Source: SZUA-430 sp964638635
GTDB taxonomy: Bacteria; Pseudomonadota; Alphaproteobacteria; Micropepsales; Micropepsaceae
NCBI GenBank assembly: GCA_964638635.1
Contig: CAZXAQ010000007.1
Coordinates: 20,305-84,304 of the forward strand
Direction: 5' to 3'
DNA: 64,000 nucleotides
The notes under the pieces are model-generated. The model was not told where the DNA came from and searched no databases. It saw only the letters and a list, made by a program, of their open reading frames with translations. Both the position numbers and the translations under genes were made by a program. Shown piece by piece: positions 32,143-41,404 of the stretch (the first letter of the stretch is position 1; each line of letters starts with the position of its first letter).

Positions 32143-32321
32143 AACAATTCAACAACTTACCGCATTGCGCCGTGCTTGGCCGCATTGCTTGGGTTCCAGC
32201 GAGGGCTCCGAGCAACCAGTTTGATCGGCGGCAACCTGACGCGGAGCGCGCAGCCATAGTCGCCAGTGCGTCGTGCGTTCAGTTCGATTTCGCGGGCGAG
32301 CGCTGCAGCAGAGGGCAAATC

Positions 32322-32741
32322 CTAGCGCATATGCTCCCAGAGTTCGCGCTCCTCCTCTAGGCGGTCGCGTTCGGTGCCTTTGAAGTCACCGCGCGAGACG
32401 ACGCCGAGCAGTTTGCCGCGATCGACGACCGGGACGTGGCGAAAGCCGCCGTCCCACATCAAACGCAAGGCCTCGATGGCGGTTTTATCCGGCGTCATGG
32501 TTTCGGGCCTTGGGGTCATGACATCGGCAAGTGTGGTGGTTTCCACGTTCTTGCCGGTTGCGACGACACGGCAAACGGCATCGCGGCCGGTGAAGATACC
32601 GACGAGGTGGCCTTGCTCGTCCGTTACGAGCACCGAGCCGGCGCGGGACTCGCGCATCCGGCCGCACGCATCCTTGACGCAGACCGAGCGACGCAGTGTT
32701 AGCGGTTGTTGATTGAAGACGATATCCGAGAGCTTCCGCAT
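32322..32741 (-). CDS. Tandem CBS-domain protein (Hrp1-like)
   Basis: A 139-residue protein made of two CBS domains: about residues 1-65 (GSVLVTDEQGHLVGIFTGRDAV) and 70-130 (MTPDKTAIEALRLMWDGGFRHVPVVDRGKLLGVVSRGD). Stand-alone CBS pairs bind adenine nucleotides and act as energy sensors; the mycobacterial hypoxic response protein 1 has this build. GGAGG lies 6 nt before the ATG at 32741. An FNR-type box (32797-32810) is centred 62 nt upstream. It is divergent from the cation ATPase. Confidence 0.88.
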   Translation of the reverse strand: MRKLSDIVFNQQPLTLRRSVCVKDACGRMRESRAGSVLVTDEQGHLVGIFTGRDAVCRVVATGKNVETTTLADVMTPRPETMTPDKTAIEALRLMWDGGFRHVPVVDRGKLLGVVSRGDFKGTERDRLEEERELWEHMR

Positions 32742-32796
32742 GGCAGCCTCCACCGGGGTTGAGAGGTAACCATGGCGGCGTCCGGCAGTCCCTTCG

Positions 32797-32810
32797 TTGA
32801 TCTCAGTCAA
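32797..32810 (-). promoter_or_regulatory. FNR/FixK-type box, CBS gene side
   Basis: TTGAT-CTCA-GTCAA matches the FNR/FixK consensus with both half-sites intact. The centre is 62 nt from the CBS start codon, so a class II promoter (box at -41.5) would leave a leader of about 20 nt. Confidence 0.8.
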
Positions 32811-32833
32811 GAACTGGTCGGCTTCGTGCTTGC

Positions 32834-32847
32834 TTGATGCGGATCAA
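32834..32847 (+). promoter_or_regulatory. FNR/FixK-type box, cation ATPase side
   Basis: TTGAT-GCGG-ATCAA is a perfect FNR palindrome. Its centre is 42 nt upstream of the ATPase ATG, closer than the other boxes, so the transcript may be almost leaderless or the partner box at 32797 may be the one used. Confidence 0.82.
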
Positions 32848-32882
32848 TTGGGGGCGCGACATGGCGCGGGAGACTACCCGCC

Positions 32883-35447
32883 ATGAGCATTGACGAAAGC
32901 GATGGTGGACCGTTTTGGAGTCGCCAGGCCGACGAGGTGATCGCGCGGCTCGATACCAGCGCTCACGGATTGACCGTGGCGGCCGCCGAGGCGCGGTTGA
33001 AGCGCGTCGGTCCCAATGCGGTCAGCGAGCAGGTCGGCTTGCCGACGTTGCGCCTGTTGCTGCGGCAGTTCGAGAGCCCGCTGGTGTTGATCCTGGTGGC
33101 TGGCGCCGTCGCCTCGTCGTTTCTGGGCGAGTGGTTCGATGCCTCGCTTATTCTGGCGATCGTGCTTGGCAGCACGATGCTGGGGTTCAGCCAGGAGTTC
33201 CGCGCCTCGCGCGCGGTCGCGGAGTTGAAACAGCGCCTCGCGCTCACTACGCGGGCGCTGCGCAATGGCGCGGAGACCGTGGTGCCCGTTGCGAGCCTGG
33301 TTCCGGGCGACGTTGTTCTGTTGTCGGCCGGCAATCTCGTTCCGGCAGACGGATTGATCCTTGAGGCGAAGGATTTTCTGGTCACCGAGTCCAGTCTGAC
33401 GGGCGAGTCGTTTCCAGTCGAGAAGCGCCTGGGCGTCGTTCCCGCGGATGCGCCGGTCGGCGCGAGGACGAACGCCGTCTTCATGGGCTCGTCCGTGCGC
33501 AGCGGAACGGCGCGGGTGGTGCTCGTCGAGACGGGTCTTCGCACTGCGTTCGGCGCGATCGCGTTGCGCCTGCAAGCGGGCGAATCCGAGACCGAGTTCG
33601 AGCGCGGGGTGCGCCAGTTCGGCCAGACGCTGGTGCGGGTTATGATTCTGACTGTCATCTTCGTCTTGACGATCAATCAGGCTCTCGGCCGCCCGGTGGC
33701 GGACTCGCTCCTGTTTGCGGTCGCGCTCGCCGTCGGTCTCTCGCCGGAGCTTCTGCCTGCGATCATTAGCGTCACGCTGTCGTCCGGTGCACGGCACTTG
33801 GCGAAGAACGGGGTTCTGGTGCGCCGCCTCGATGCGATCGAAGACTTGGGCGGTATGGATGTCTTGTGCATGGACAAGACCGGTACGTTGACCGAGGGCA
33901 CAATCGTTCTGCACGAGGCGGTCGACGCCGAGGGCGAGGCCTCGCCCGAGGTGCGGCAGCTTGCCTTCCTGAATGCCACATTCGAGAGCGGGATCGAGAA
34001 TCCGCTCGACACTGCTATCGTCGAGATGGGTGAGCGCGAAGGCCTGTCGACCGAAGGGTTCCGCAAGGTCGACGAGATTCCCTATGATTTCGCGAGGCGC
34101 AGTCTGACGATCGTTGTCGAAGACGCGCTCGATCCCTCCACACACCGCCTGATCACGAAGGGTGCGTTTGCGAACATTCTCGCAGTTTGCACGGCGGTGA
34201 AGTGGCAGGGTGCCGAGCGGCCTTTGGACGACGACGTTCGGCAGCAGCTCGAACGTTATTTCCAGATGAACGGCGAGCAGGGGTTCCGCGTGCTTGCACT
34301 TGCCGAGCGGCGCCTGCCGGCGCGCTCGGCCTATTCGCGCGAGGACGAGGCGGGCATGACGTTGCGCGGCTTCCTCCTGTTCCGCGACCCGCCGAAATTG
34401 TCGGCGGCGGTCGCGATCCACGACCTTGCACGGCTCGGCGTCGCCCTCAAGGTGATCAGCGGCGACAACAGGTTCGTGACCGCGCATCTGGCCCAGTCGC
34501 TCGGCATGGCGCAGCGGAAGCTTCTGCTCGGCGAAAATCTGAACCGAATGAAAGACGATGCGCTGTTGCATGCGGTTCAATCGGCCGATCTCTTCGTCGA
34601 GGTGGACCCGCAGCTGAAGGAGCGCATCGTTCGGGCGTTGCAGAAGGTGGGGCACGCCGTCGGCTTTCTTGGCGACGGTATCAACGATGCGCCGGCATTG
34701 CACGCCGCGGATGTCGGCATTTCCGTAGACCGGGCGGTGGACATCGCGCGCGAAAGCGCCGACGTGGTGCTGCTGCAACCCGATCTCCATGTGCTGTGCC
34801 GGGGCGTGGAGGATGGACGGAAAATCTTCGTCAATACGCTCAAATACATTTCGATTACGACGAGCGCGAACTTCGGCAATATGATGAGCATGGCGCTCGC
34901 GACGCCGTTCTTGCCGTTCTTGCCGCTGCTGCCGAAGCAAATCCTGCTCAACAACTTTCTGTCCGATCTGCCTTCGATCGCAATCTCGACCGACAATGTC
35001 GATCGCGAGCACGTGCGCGAGCCGCGGCGTTGGCATATAGCGGAGGTTCGCCGCTTCATGATTACGTTCGGCCTCATCAGTTCGGTCTTCGATCTGCTGA
35101 CGTTCGCCGCGCTGTTGCTTGTGTTCCGAGCTGGCGAGGCGGAGTTTCAGACCGCGTGGTTTGTCGTCTCGCTGTTGACCGAGTTGGCGGTGGTGTTGGT
35201 TCTGCGGACAAAGGCGCCAGCGTTCACAAGCCGGCCGAGCCGTCTTCTCGCGGTATCGACGGGCGCCGTGTGTGCGATCACGCTCGCGCTGCCGTATCTC
35301 CGTCCGCTCGCGGGTTTCTTCGGGTTCGTGCCGCTACCACCTGCGCTTCTCGCGATCGCCGTGGTGATTGTTGCGGCCTACATTGCCGTGACTGAAGCCG
35401 CGAAACGATGGTTCTACCGCCGACGCGGCCGGACCGCTCGCTCTTAG
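32883..35447 (+). CDS. P-type cation ATPase, MgtA-like
   Basis: An 854-residue P-type ATPase. In order: N-terminal cation domain, actuator motif SLTGES, phosphorylation motif DKTGTLTEG (Asp near 329), hinge GDGINDAPAL, and six C-terminal helices. The C-terminal membrane region (SANFGNMMSMALATPFLPFLP and NNFLSDLPSIAI) resembles magnesium-importing P3B pumps, so Mg2+ uptake is the best guess, though ion choice is not certain. GGGAG lies 10 nt before the ATG. The stop shares four bases with the convergent second ATPase gene. It is preceded by two FNR-type boxes. Confidence 0.88.
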   Translation: MSIDESDGGPFWSRQADEVIARLDTSAHGLTVAAAEARLKRVGPNAVSEQVGLPTLRLLLRQFESPLVLILVAGAVASSFLGEWFDASLILAIVLGSTMLGFSQEFRASRAVAELKQRLALTTRALRNGAETVVPVASLVPGDVVLLSAGNLVPADGLILEAKDFLVTESSLTGESFPVEKRLGVVPADAPVGARTNAVFMGSSVRSGTARVVLVETGLRTAFGAIALRLQAGESETEFERGVRQFGQTLVRVMILTVIFVLTINQALGRPVADSLLFAVALAVGLSPELLPAIISVTLSSGARHLAKNGVLVRRLDAIEDLGGMDVLCMDKTGTLTEGTIVLHEAVDAEGEASPEVRQLAFLNATFESGIENPLDTAIVEMGEREGLSTEGFRKVDEIPYDFARRSLTIVVEDALDPSTHRLITKGAFANILAVCTAVKWQGAERPLDDDVRQQLERYFQMNGEQGFRVLALAERRLPARSAYSREDEAGMTLRGFLLFRDPPKLSAAVAIHDLARLGVALKVISGDNRFVTAHLAQSLGMAQRKLLLGENLNRMKDDALLHAVQSADLFVEVDPQLKERIVRALQKVGHAVGFLGDGINDAPALHAADVGISVDRAVDIARESADVVLLQPDLHVLCRGVEDGRKIFVNTLKYISITTSANFGNMMSMALATPFLPFLPLLPKQILLNNFLSDLPSIAISTDNVDREHVREPRRWHIAEVRRFMITFGLISSVFDLLTFAALLLVFRAGEAEFQTAWFVVSLLTELAVVLVLRTKAPAFTSRPSRLLAVSTGAVCAITLALPYLRPLAGFFGFVPLPPALLAIAVVIVAAYIAVTEAAKRWFYRRRGRTARS

Positions 35448-37984
35448 AACGTGCGGGCGCTGGTTGCCGTGACGCTGTGCGCGATCCAAGCGGTGGCAAC
35501 GAATAGGACCGCCCCGGTTACCGACAGGACGATGTCATCGCTGTGGAGCGGGGCGAGCGCGAACACTTCCCGCAGACGGGGCACCGCGAGGATCGTGCCG
35601 GCGACCGCAAGGATCACGGCGATGCCTGCCCAGAGCCATTGGTTTGGCCGCGTGACGGCGTCGAGTAGGGATTTGCCGAACGAGCGGTGAGCGAAGATGA
35701 GGCCGATGTTGACGACGATCAGCGCGACGAAGACCAGGGTGCGCAGATCTGCCTCGCTGCCGCCCCGGCTCCGGCCTACGAAGAAGACCAGTGCAACGGC
35801 CGCGAGGGCCAGGGCGCCGAGCACGATGCTCGAGACGACGAGGCGGCGATCGAGCAGGTTGGCCTTGGGATCGCGCGGCGGGCGTTGCATCACGTCGCGC
35901 TCTTCGGCTTCGGCCTCGAAGACGACGGAGCAGGCGGGGTCGATGATCATCTCCAAGAGCGCGATGATCAACGGCGTCAGCAGTAGAGATTGGCCGAACA
36001 AAAGCGGCAGAAGCGCGAGCCCTGCGATCGGCACGTGGACGGAGAGAATGTAGCCCATCGCTTTGCGCAAATTGTCGTAGATGCGCCGGCCCAGCCGGAC
36101 TGTCTTCACGATCGAGCCGAAATCGTCGTCGAGCAGCACGATCGACGAGGCCTCGCGCGCGACGTCCGTGCCGCGGCCGCCCATCGCGATGCCGATATGG
36201 GCGGCGCGCAAGGACGGCGCGTCGTTCACGCCGTCGCCGGTCATGCCGACGACTTCACCGTTCGCCTTGAAGGCTTCGATCAGCCGGAGTTTCTGCTCGG
36301 GCAGAATGCGCGCAAAGACGTCGCAGTCGCGCACGCGTGCGCGTAGCGTCTCGTCGTCGAGCGAGGCGATGTCTTGGCCCGACAGCGCGGTGCTTGCGGT
36401 TAGGCCCGCTTTTGCCGCTATGGCGCGGGCGGTTTCGGGATAGTCGCCGGTGATCATCACGACGCGGATGCCCGCGTGTCGGCATTCGCGAACCGCGCCC
36501 GGCACACTTTCACGGACCGGGTCCTCGTATCCGACGAGGCCGAGGAAGCGGAACCGGCGGCCGATTGTTCGCGCCAGATCCTCGCCCGGATCGGCGTGCT
36601 GTTCGGCAACGGCCAACAGGCGCAATCCGCTTGCTGCCAGCGCGGTTGCCCGCGCGAGCATGCGGCGCGCCTCGTCCACGCCGATGTCGCATAGGGGAAG
36701 AACCGCTTCCGGCGCGCCTTTCATCGCGGCGACAGCGGGGCCGCCGTTCGTGCGCCAAACCTGGGTCATGGCGAGAAGCTGCGGGGTCACGCCTTGGCGG
36801 TGCGCCAGCTCACGCTCGCCGAACAAGTCGCCGGGGGTGTGGCCGTGCGCCTTCATCAGTTCCTGCATGGCGCGTTCCATCGGATCGAACGGCTCGGGTA
36901 AACCCGCCAGCGCCGCGGTCTGCATCAAGTGCTTGATCGAGGCGGATGGTGGTCCGTCGGACGGGTCGCGCCACATGCCGTCGGGCGTCTCGAGATGGGC
37001 GACCTCCATCTTGTTCAGGGTCAGCGTTCCGGTCTTGTCGGTGCAGAGGACGGTCACCGCGCCTAACGTCTCGATCGCGGCGGCCCGCCGGGTTAGGACT
37101 CGCGTTTGCGCGATGCGCCACGCGCCCATGACGAGGAACACCGCGAGCACCAGGGGGAACTCCTCCGGCAGCATGGCCATACCGACGGCGATGCCTGACA
37201 GCAGGCCGTCGAGCCACGACTGTCGCGCGAGGCCGTAGAGGCCGCCCGCCAAGACGCTCACCGCAAACCCTGCGATCGCCACATCGCGCACGATGCGCCG
37301 GGTTTCTTGCCGGAGCTTTGGTGCTTCGCTTCGAATGCCCGCAAGTGCGCCGCCGATCTTGCCGATCGCGCTTTTGGCGCCCGTTGCGACGACGAGGCCC
37401 TTGCCGTGGCCGCGCACAACGAGCGTGCCGGAGAATGCAAGCGGCAAGTCCTCACCTCCTGCTTGGAAAGGGCGCGGTTCTTCGTTCGGCGCCGCGCGCT
37501 TCCGCACGGGCGCGGACTCGCCCGTCAGCAGCGATTCGTCGAGCGAGAGTTCGCTGCCTTCCAAGAGCCACGTGTCGGCCGGAACGCGGTCGCCTTCAGC
37601 CAGCAGCACGATGTCGCCGCGGGCGACGTCGCGACCGGCGATACGCTTGCGCACGCCTCCGCGGATGACGAGGGCGCGTGGGCTCGCCATGTTCCGCAGG
37701 GCAGCGAGTACGCCTTCGCTGCGGATTTCCTGTACGAGTGCGATCGAGACCGAGAACGTGGCGAACAGCGACAGCGCGATAGCTTCGCTGAGGTGACCGA
37801 GCGCGAAGTAGATCGCGCCCGACCCGAGCAGGAGTGCGAACATCGGCTCGCTCACCACGTCGAGCGCGATGCGCCAAGTCGGCCGCCGCCCCGCAGAAGG
37901 GATTTCGTTCGGTCCCTCTTGCTTAAGCCGCGCGGCTGCTTCTTGGTCGCTTAATCCGTCGTCGCCCGGCCGGTCAGGCCTCAT
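35444..37984 (-). CDS. P-type cation ATPase, P2 (Ca2+-like/CtpF-like)
   Basis: An 846-residue pump. It has a short cation N-domain (GLSDQEAAARLKQEGPNEIP), the actuator motif LLTGESAPV, PEEFPLVLAVFLVMGAWR in helix 4, DKTGTLTLNKMEV (Asp near 315) and MTGDGVNDAPSLR. The PEEFP motif and overall layout place it with P2-type Ca2+/H+ or Na+ pumps, including mycobacterial CtpF. The start at 37984 overlaps the flavodoxin stop by 4 bp (ATGA), so the two are translationally coupled and share the FNR-type box at 38592. A longer in-frame start would run far into the flavodoxin gene. Confidence 0.88.
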   Translation of the reverse strand: MRPDRPGDDGLSDQEAAARLKQEGPNEIPSAGRRPTWRIALDVVSEPMFALLLGSGAIYFALGHLSEAIALSLFATFSVSIALVQEIRSEGVLAALRNMASPRALVIRGGVRKRIAGRDVARGDIVLLAEGDRVPADTWLLEGSELSLDESLLTGESAPVRKRAAPNEEPRPFQAGGEDLPLAFSGTLVVRGHGKGLVVATGAKSAIGKIGGALAGIRSEAPKLRQETRRIVRDVAIAGFAVSVLAGGLYGLARQSWLDGLLSGIAVGMAMLPEEFPLVLAVFLVMGAWRIAQTRVLTRRAAAIETLGAVTVLCTDKTGTLTLNKMEVAHLETPDGMWRDPSDGPPSASIKHLMQTAALAGLPEPFDPMERAMQELMKAHGHTPGDLFGERELAHRQGVTPQLLAMTQVWRTNGGPAVAAMKGAPEAVLPLCDIGVDEARRMLARATALAASGLRLLAVAEQHADPGEDLARTIGRRFRFLGLVGYEDPVRESVPGAVRECRHAGIRVVMITGDYPETARAIAAKAGLTASTALSGQDIASLDDETLRARVRDCDVFARILPEQKLRLIEAFKANGEVVGMTGDGVNDAPSLRAAHIGIAMGGRGTDVAREASSIVLLDDDFGSIVKTVRLGRRIYDNLRKAMGYILSVHVPIAGLALLPLLFGQSLLLTPLIIALLEMIIDPACSVVFEAEAEERDVMQRPPRDPKANLLDRRLVVSSIVLGALALAAVALVFFVGRSRGGSEADLRTLVFVALIVVNIGLIFAHRSFGKSLLDAVTRPNQWLWAGIAVILAVAGTILAVPRLREVFALAPLHSDDIVLSVTGAVLFVATAWIAHSVTATSARTF

Positions 37985-38538
37985 GCGGCGTGCTTGGGCG
38001 CAGCGGCGGCCTGATCGTGGAACGCCTGAACGATCCGGGCGAGGGCGTCCCAATCGGTCAACTCAAGCTCGATTGCGCCGCCAAGCTTCACGCCGTGTTC
38101 CCACGCGATGATCTTCATCATCCAGCGCTTGAAATAGTCGTACTCCGCAAAGCGGAAAGCGCCGGCGATCTGGTGGATTTCGCCGCCGGTCCAGCCCGTT
38201 TCTTTCCGGAATCGATCTGCGCAAACCGCGATGCCTTTCAGTTCCTCGGGGTCTTTCCCAGCTGCGGACAGCGAAACCGAAAGGAAGGCGGTCGGCATCT
38301 TGTTGAGCGCTTCATGGTGTTTGCGCGCGAAGTGGATCAGTGGCGTCTGATAAACTCCCGCATGCAGCGACCCGGCCAGGACTGCCGCGTCGTAATCCTG
38401 GGGCCGCAAGTCCCAGGGCACGTCGGCAGCGTCGATCATAGCGACGACGTCGCCCCTGTCCTTCAATTTCGTCGTGACGAAGTCGGCGATCTTGCGCGTT
38501 TGTCCTTCTGTCGTCCCGTAGAGCACAAGAACTTTCAT
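37981..38538 (-). CDS. Flavodoxin-domain protein (HemG-like)
   Basis: A 185-residue flavodoxin. The FMN phosphate loop is VLYGTTEGQTRKIA at the N-terminus, followed by VLAGSLHAGVYQTPL and SVSLSAAGKDPEEL. This matches the flavodoxin_5/menaquinone-dependent protoporphyrinogen oxidase group, which can feed electrons to the quinone pool under low oxygen. Heme synthesis is possible but unproven. GGAG lies 8 nt before the ATG at 38538. It heads the operon with the P2-type ATPase. Confidence 0.82.
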   Translation of the reverse strand: MKVLVLYGTTEGQTRKIADFVTTKLKDRGDVVAMIDAADVPWDLRPQDYDAAVLAGSLHAGVYQTPLIHFARKHHEALNKMPTAFLSVSLSAAGKDPEELKGIAVCADRFRKETGWTGGEIHQIAGAFRFAEYDYFKRWMMKIIAWEHGVKLGGAIELELTDWDALARIVQAFHDQAAAAPKHAA

Positions 38539-38591
38539 GACCGTCGCTCCCAATGCGGTGGGAAGTGTCGCGTGAGCTGACCGCCGCCGAC

Positions 38592-38605
38592 ATGACCCAA
38601 GTCAA
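38592..38605 (-). promoter_or_regulatory. FNR/FixK-type box for flavodoxin-ATPase operon
   Basis: Plus-strand ATGAC-CCAA-GTCAA (one mismatch at the outer base). The centre is 60 nt upstream of the flavodoxin start, the same spacing as the other boxes. A further overlapping inverted repeat (AGTCAAGACTTGA) adjoins it. Confidence 0.72.
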
Positions 38606-38613
38606 GACTTGAA

Positions 38614-40461
38614 CTAGGGCTGGCGAACGTAGGCGCCGGGTGCTGGGCCGAGCGGTGGATAGCCGCGTGCAGGGGCGCCGAGCGAGGGCGGTGCGGCTTG
38701 CTCGGTTGATCGCGCTTCTAGCCAAGCGCGCCATTCCGGCCACCAGGAGCCTTCCTTCTGCGGGGCCTCGGTCAGCCAGGTGTCGGGGTCGGTGTATTGC
38801 TCGTGATGCGTCTTGCTTTTTACACGGTAGGAGCGGCCGTCCTTGCCCGGCTCCGAAACGATCCCGGCGTTGTGGCCGCCCGTCGTCAGAAGAAACGTCA
38901 CTTCCGTGTCGGTCAAGATGTGGATCTTGTAGGCCGAACGCCAGGGTACGACGTGGTCCCATTCCGTGCCCACCGCGAAGATCGGGGCGCGGATGTCGGT
39001 CAGGGCGACCGGCTTGCCGCCGACCTCGAACCGGCCCGTCGCGAGATCGTTCCGCAGGAACAGTCGTCGCAAATACTCGGTGTGCATGCGGTAGGGCATG
39101 CGCGTGCCGTCGGCGTTCCACGCCATCAAGTCGCTGAGATTGTCGCGTTCGCCCATCAGATAGTCGTGTACGACGCGCGACCACACCAGGTCGTTCGACC
39201 GCAGAAGTTGGAAGGCGCCGGCCATTTGCCGGGTGTCCAGAAAGCCCTGGCCCCACATCATATCTTCCAAGAATGTGAGCTGGCTCTCGTTGATGAAGAG
39301 GCCGAGTTCGCCGGGTTCGCTGAAATCCGTTTGGCCCGCGAGCAGCGTGACCGTTTTTAGCCGCTCGTCTTCGTCCCGCGCCATCGCGGCGGCCGTGATC
39401 GCAAGCAGCGTCGCGCCGAGGCAGTAACCCGCTGCATGGATCTTGCGGTTCGGCACGATCGCCGACACCGCGTCCAGCGCGGCCGCGACGCCTTCCTTGC
39501 GGTAGGCTTCCAGGTCTAAGTCGCGGTCTTCGGCTTCCGGGTTCTTCCATGAAATCATGAAGACGGTGAAGCCGCGATCGACGAGATACTTCACCAGCGA
39601 ATTGTGCGGCGAGAGATCCAGGATGTAGTACTTCATGATCCAAGCGGGTACGATTAGCACCGGCTCGGCGTGCACGGTTTCGGTTGCGGGCGCATACTGG
39701 ATGAGTTCGATCAAGCGGTTGCGGTATACGACGCGCCCGGGCGTGATCGCGACGTTGCGGCCGACCTCGTAGGCTTCGGCGCCCGCCGGCTTCTTCGCGC
39801 CGAGCACGCGCTCCAAATCCTGCAGGAAATTGTTCCAGCCGCTGACGAGGTTGGCGCCGCCGCTCTTCAGCGTCTTCTCGAATGCGACCGGATTTGTCGC
39901 CAGGAAATTCGATGGCGCCAGGATGTCCAGCATCTGGCGCGTCACGAACGCGACGATGTCTTCGTGCTTGCTGGTGATACCGCGCACGCCGTGCGTCGCG
40001 TTGTGCCACCATTGTTGATTCAGCAGAAACGACTGGTAGATGAGATTATACGGCCAGCGCTGCCATTGGGGTCCGTCGAAGCGGTGATCTTGCGGCAGAG
40101 GTTTGATGCAGGGCTCGACCGCATTGCCCGATAGCGTTGCGTTGACGGCGTGATTCACGAAACGCAGGTATTTCTTGGCAGCCTTCTCCGCGAGCTGCAT
40201 CTGTTTGCCGGGAGAGAAGGCGAGATGCGTCCACCAATCGAGATAGGCCTGTCCCAACGCGGCGGGCGAAATCCCCCGGCTCAACCGCGCGAGTGCGGCG
40301 TGAAACGAACGATCGGTGATGTCGGCGAACGCCGTGGATGCGTAGGAGTCACGATCGGAGACTTCCGGCAGCGGCAGTGATTTCGGAAAGACGGTCTCGC
40401 GCGGCGGTTCGGCTGCGTCCGCCAATCGCACGCGCTGGCCTGTTCGTATTCGAGCCGTCAC
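38614..40461 (-). CDS. phaC: Poly-beta-hydroxybutyrate polymerase
   Basis: A 615-residue class I-type PHA synthase that polymerises (R)-3-hydroxybutyryl-CoA at granule surfaces. Landmarks are the N-terminal PhaC_N block (DWWTHLAFSPGKQ...FLLNQQWW), the lipase-like box GYCLGATLLAI with catalytic Cys347, the acid in GTEWDHVVPW and the histidine in TTGGHNAGIV. The GTG start at 40461 overlaps the phasin stop by one base (TAGTG), so the two genes are coupled. The FNR-type box at 40878 upstream of the phasin gene would control both. Confidence 0.92.
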   Translation of the reverse strand: MTARIRTGQRVRLADAAEPPRETVFPKSLPLPEVSDRDSYASTAFADITDRSFHAALARLSRGISPAALGQAYLDWWTHLAFSPGKQMQLAEKAAKKYLRFVNHAVNATLSGNAVEPCIKPLPQDHRFDGPQWQRWPYNLIYQSFLLNQQWWHNATHGVRGITSKHEDIVAFVTRQMLDILAPSNFLATNPVAFEKTLKSGGANLVSGWNNFLQDLERVLGAKKPAGAEAYEVGRNVAITPGRVVYRNRLIELIQYAPATETVHAEPVLIVPAWIMKYYILDLSPHNSLVKYLVDRGFTVFMISWKNPEAEDRDLDLEAYRKEGVAAALDAVSAIVPNRKIHAAGYCLGATLLAITAAAMARDEDERLKTVTLLAGQTDFSEPGELGLFINESQLTFLEDMMWGQGFLDTRQMAGAFQLLRSNDLVWSRVVHDYLMGERDNLSDLMAWNADGTRMPYRMHTEYLRRLFLRNDLATGRFEVGGKPVALTDIRAPIFAVGTEWDHVVPWRSAYKIHILTDTEVTFLLTTGGHNAGIVSEPGKDGRSYRVKSKTHHEQYTDPDTWLTEAPQKEGSWWPEWRAWLEARSTEQAAPPSLGAPARGYPPLGPAPGAYVRQP

Positions 40462-40823
40462 TAGTGGGTCTCGTCGGGTCGAGGCCGTCTTTCCGTCGCC
40501 TCGTCGCTGGCATCACGCATCATGTCGCTCATGAGTTCGCCGTATCGCTGCCATTCTTCGGCGTAGGCTCGAGTCATGCCCGCGAACCATTTCTGCTGCG
40601 CGGCAAACAGGTCGGGCAAACTTCTGCACGAACCGAATTCCTCGGCGGCTTTCACGTTGTCTTCGAGGCGTTGGTTGAAGAAGCGCAGTCCTTCCTTCTG
40701 CAAGGTCGCGAAGCCGCGACCGAAGATGGATGCGCCTTTGCCGAACGCCTCGGTCATCGGTGTTGCAAAGGGTGCGGTGAACGGCGTGTCTTCATGAAAT
40801 TGGCTGGGTTTGTGGTGCTTCAT
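40461..40823 (-). CDS. Phasin family protein
   Basis: A 120-residue, mostly helical protein (LQKEGLRFFNQRLEDNVKAAEEFGSCRSLPDLFAAQQKWFAGMTRAYAEEW; only the pattern matters) typical of Phasin_2 granule coat proteins. The aromatic-rich amphipathic stretch would bind the PHB granule, and the neighbouring phaC supports this. It is first gene of the phasin-phaC pair, with an FNR-type box centred 62 nt upstream. Confidence 0.8.
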   Translation of the reverse strand: MKHHKPSQFHEDTPFTAPFATPMTEAFGKGASIFGRGFATLQKEGLRFFNQRLEDNVKAAEEFGSCRSLPDLFAAQQKWFAGMTRAYAEEWQRYGELMSDMMRDASDEATERRPRPDETH

Positions 40824-40877
40824 CTGGGTCTCCCAGGGGCTGGAGCGGACTCATCGCATGTGGGGCAGCGAAGCGAC

Positions 40878-40891
40878 TTGCGCCAGGTCAA
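40878..40891 (-). promoter_or_regulatory. FNR/FixK-type box, phasin-phaC side
   Basis: Plus-strand TTGCG-CCAG-GTCAA: one half-site is perfect and the other keeps TTG. The centre lies 62 nt upstream of the phasin ATG. Confidence 0.68.
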
Positions 40892-40913
40892 GAAAGAGAG
40901 CCGCTTCGCGACT

Positions 40914-40927
40914 TTGACGAGCGTCAA
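40914..40927 (+). promoter_or_regulatory. FNR/FixK-type box, DUF3775 operon side
   Basis: TTGAC-GAGC-GTCAA, a perfect palindrome, is centred 68 nt before the ATG at 40989. A TAGAAA sequence 22 nt after the box could be the -10 element. Confidence 0.8.
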
Positions 40928-40988
40928 GGCCCCTTTGGCAGGGTGTGCCTAGAAAACTGTCCGGACAATGCGAATCCGGAGCAAGGTC

Positions 40989-41402
40989 ATGGAACTCGCG
41001 ATGGCGCTTCCCGTTCAGAAGCTCGCGTTCATCATCGAAAAAGCGCGGGAATTCGACGCGATGGTCGAAGACGACGATCCCGACACCGGCTCTAACCCTG
41101 CCGACGACATGGAAGTTGCCATCTTGGAAGCGACGCCTGACAACCCGACAGAGGACGAGCTGACCGGCGCGCTCGCCAATTTGAACGACGACGAGTTGAC
41201 TGAGCTGCTGGCGCTTTTATGGGTCGGCCGCGGCGATTACGACCGCGCGAGTTGGCGCGACGCCTTGCGGCAGGCGCGGGAGGCCAAGAACAAGCGCATC
41301 GTGCGCTATTTGGTTGGCACGCCGATGTTGGGGGATCTTATTGAGGAGGGTTTGGCCGAACTCGGTGTCTCCGTCCCGCTGCCGGAAGAGGAAGCCCGCT
41401 GA
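40989..41402 (+). CDS. DUF3775 domain protein
   Basis: A 137-residue acidic protein. The C-terminal half (LTELLALLWVGRGDYDRASWRDALRQAREAKN and YLVGTPMLGDLIEEGLAELG) matches DUF3775, a family of unknown function found in alphaproteobacterial stress clusters. GGAG lies 8 nt before the ATG at 40989. It is first gene of a run with the phosphoribosyltransferase, HPF-like and DUF6629 genes, behind an FNR-type box. Confidence 0.8.
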   Translation: MELAMALPVQKLAFIIEKAREFDAMVEDDDPDTGSNPADDMEVAILEATPDNPTEDELTGALANLNDDELTELLALLWVGRGDYDRASWRDALRQAREAKNKRIVRYLVGTPMLGDLIEEGLAELGVSVPLPEEEAR

Positions 41403-41404
41403 TC

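Noticed and set aside
32068..32321. tRNA-Lys as the integration site of the downstream cluster
   Set aside because: I looked for a second copy of the tRNA 3' end to the right and saw none up to 64 kb, and no integrase gene was found.
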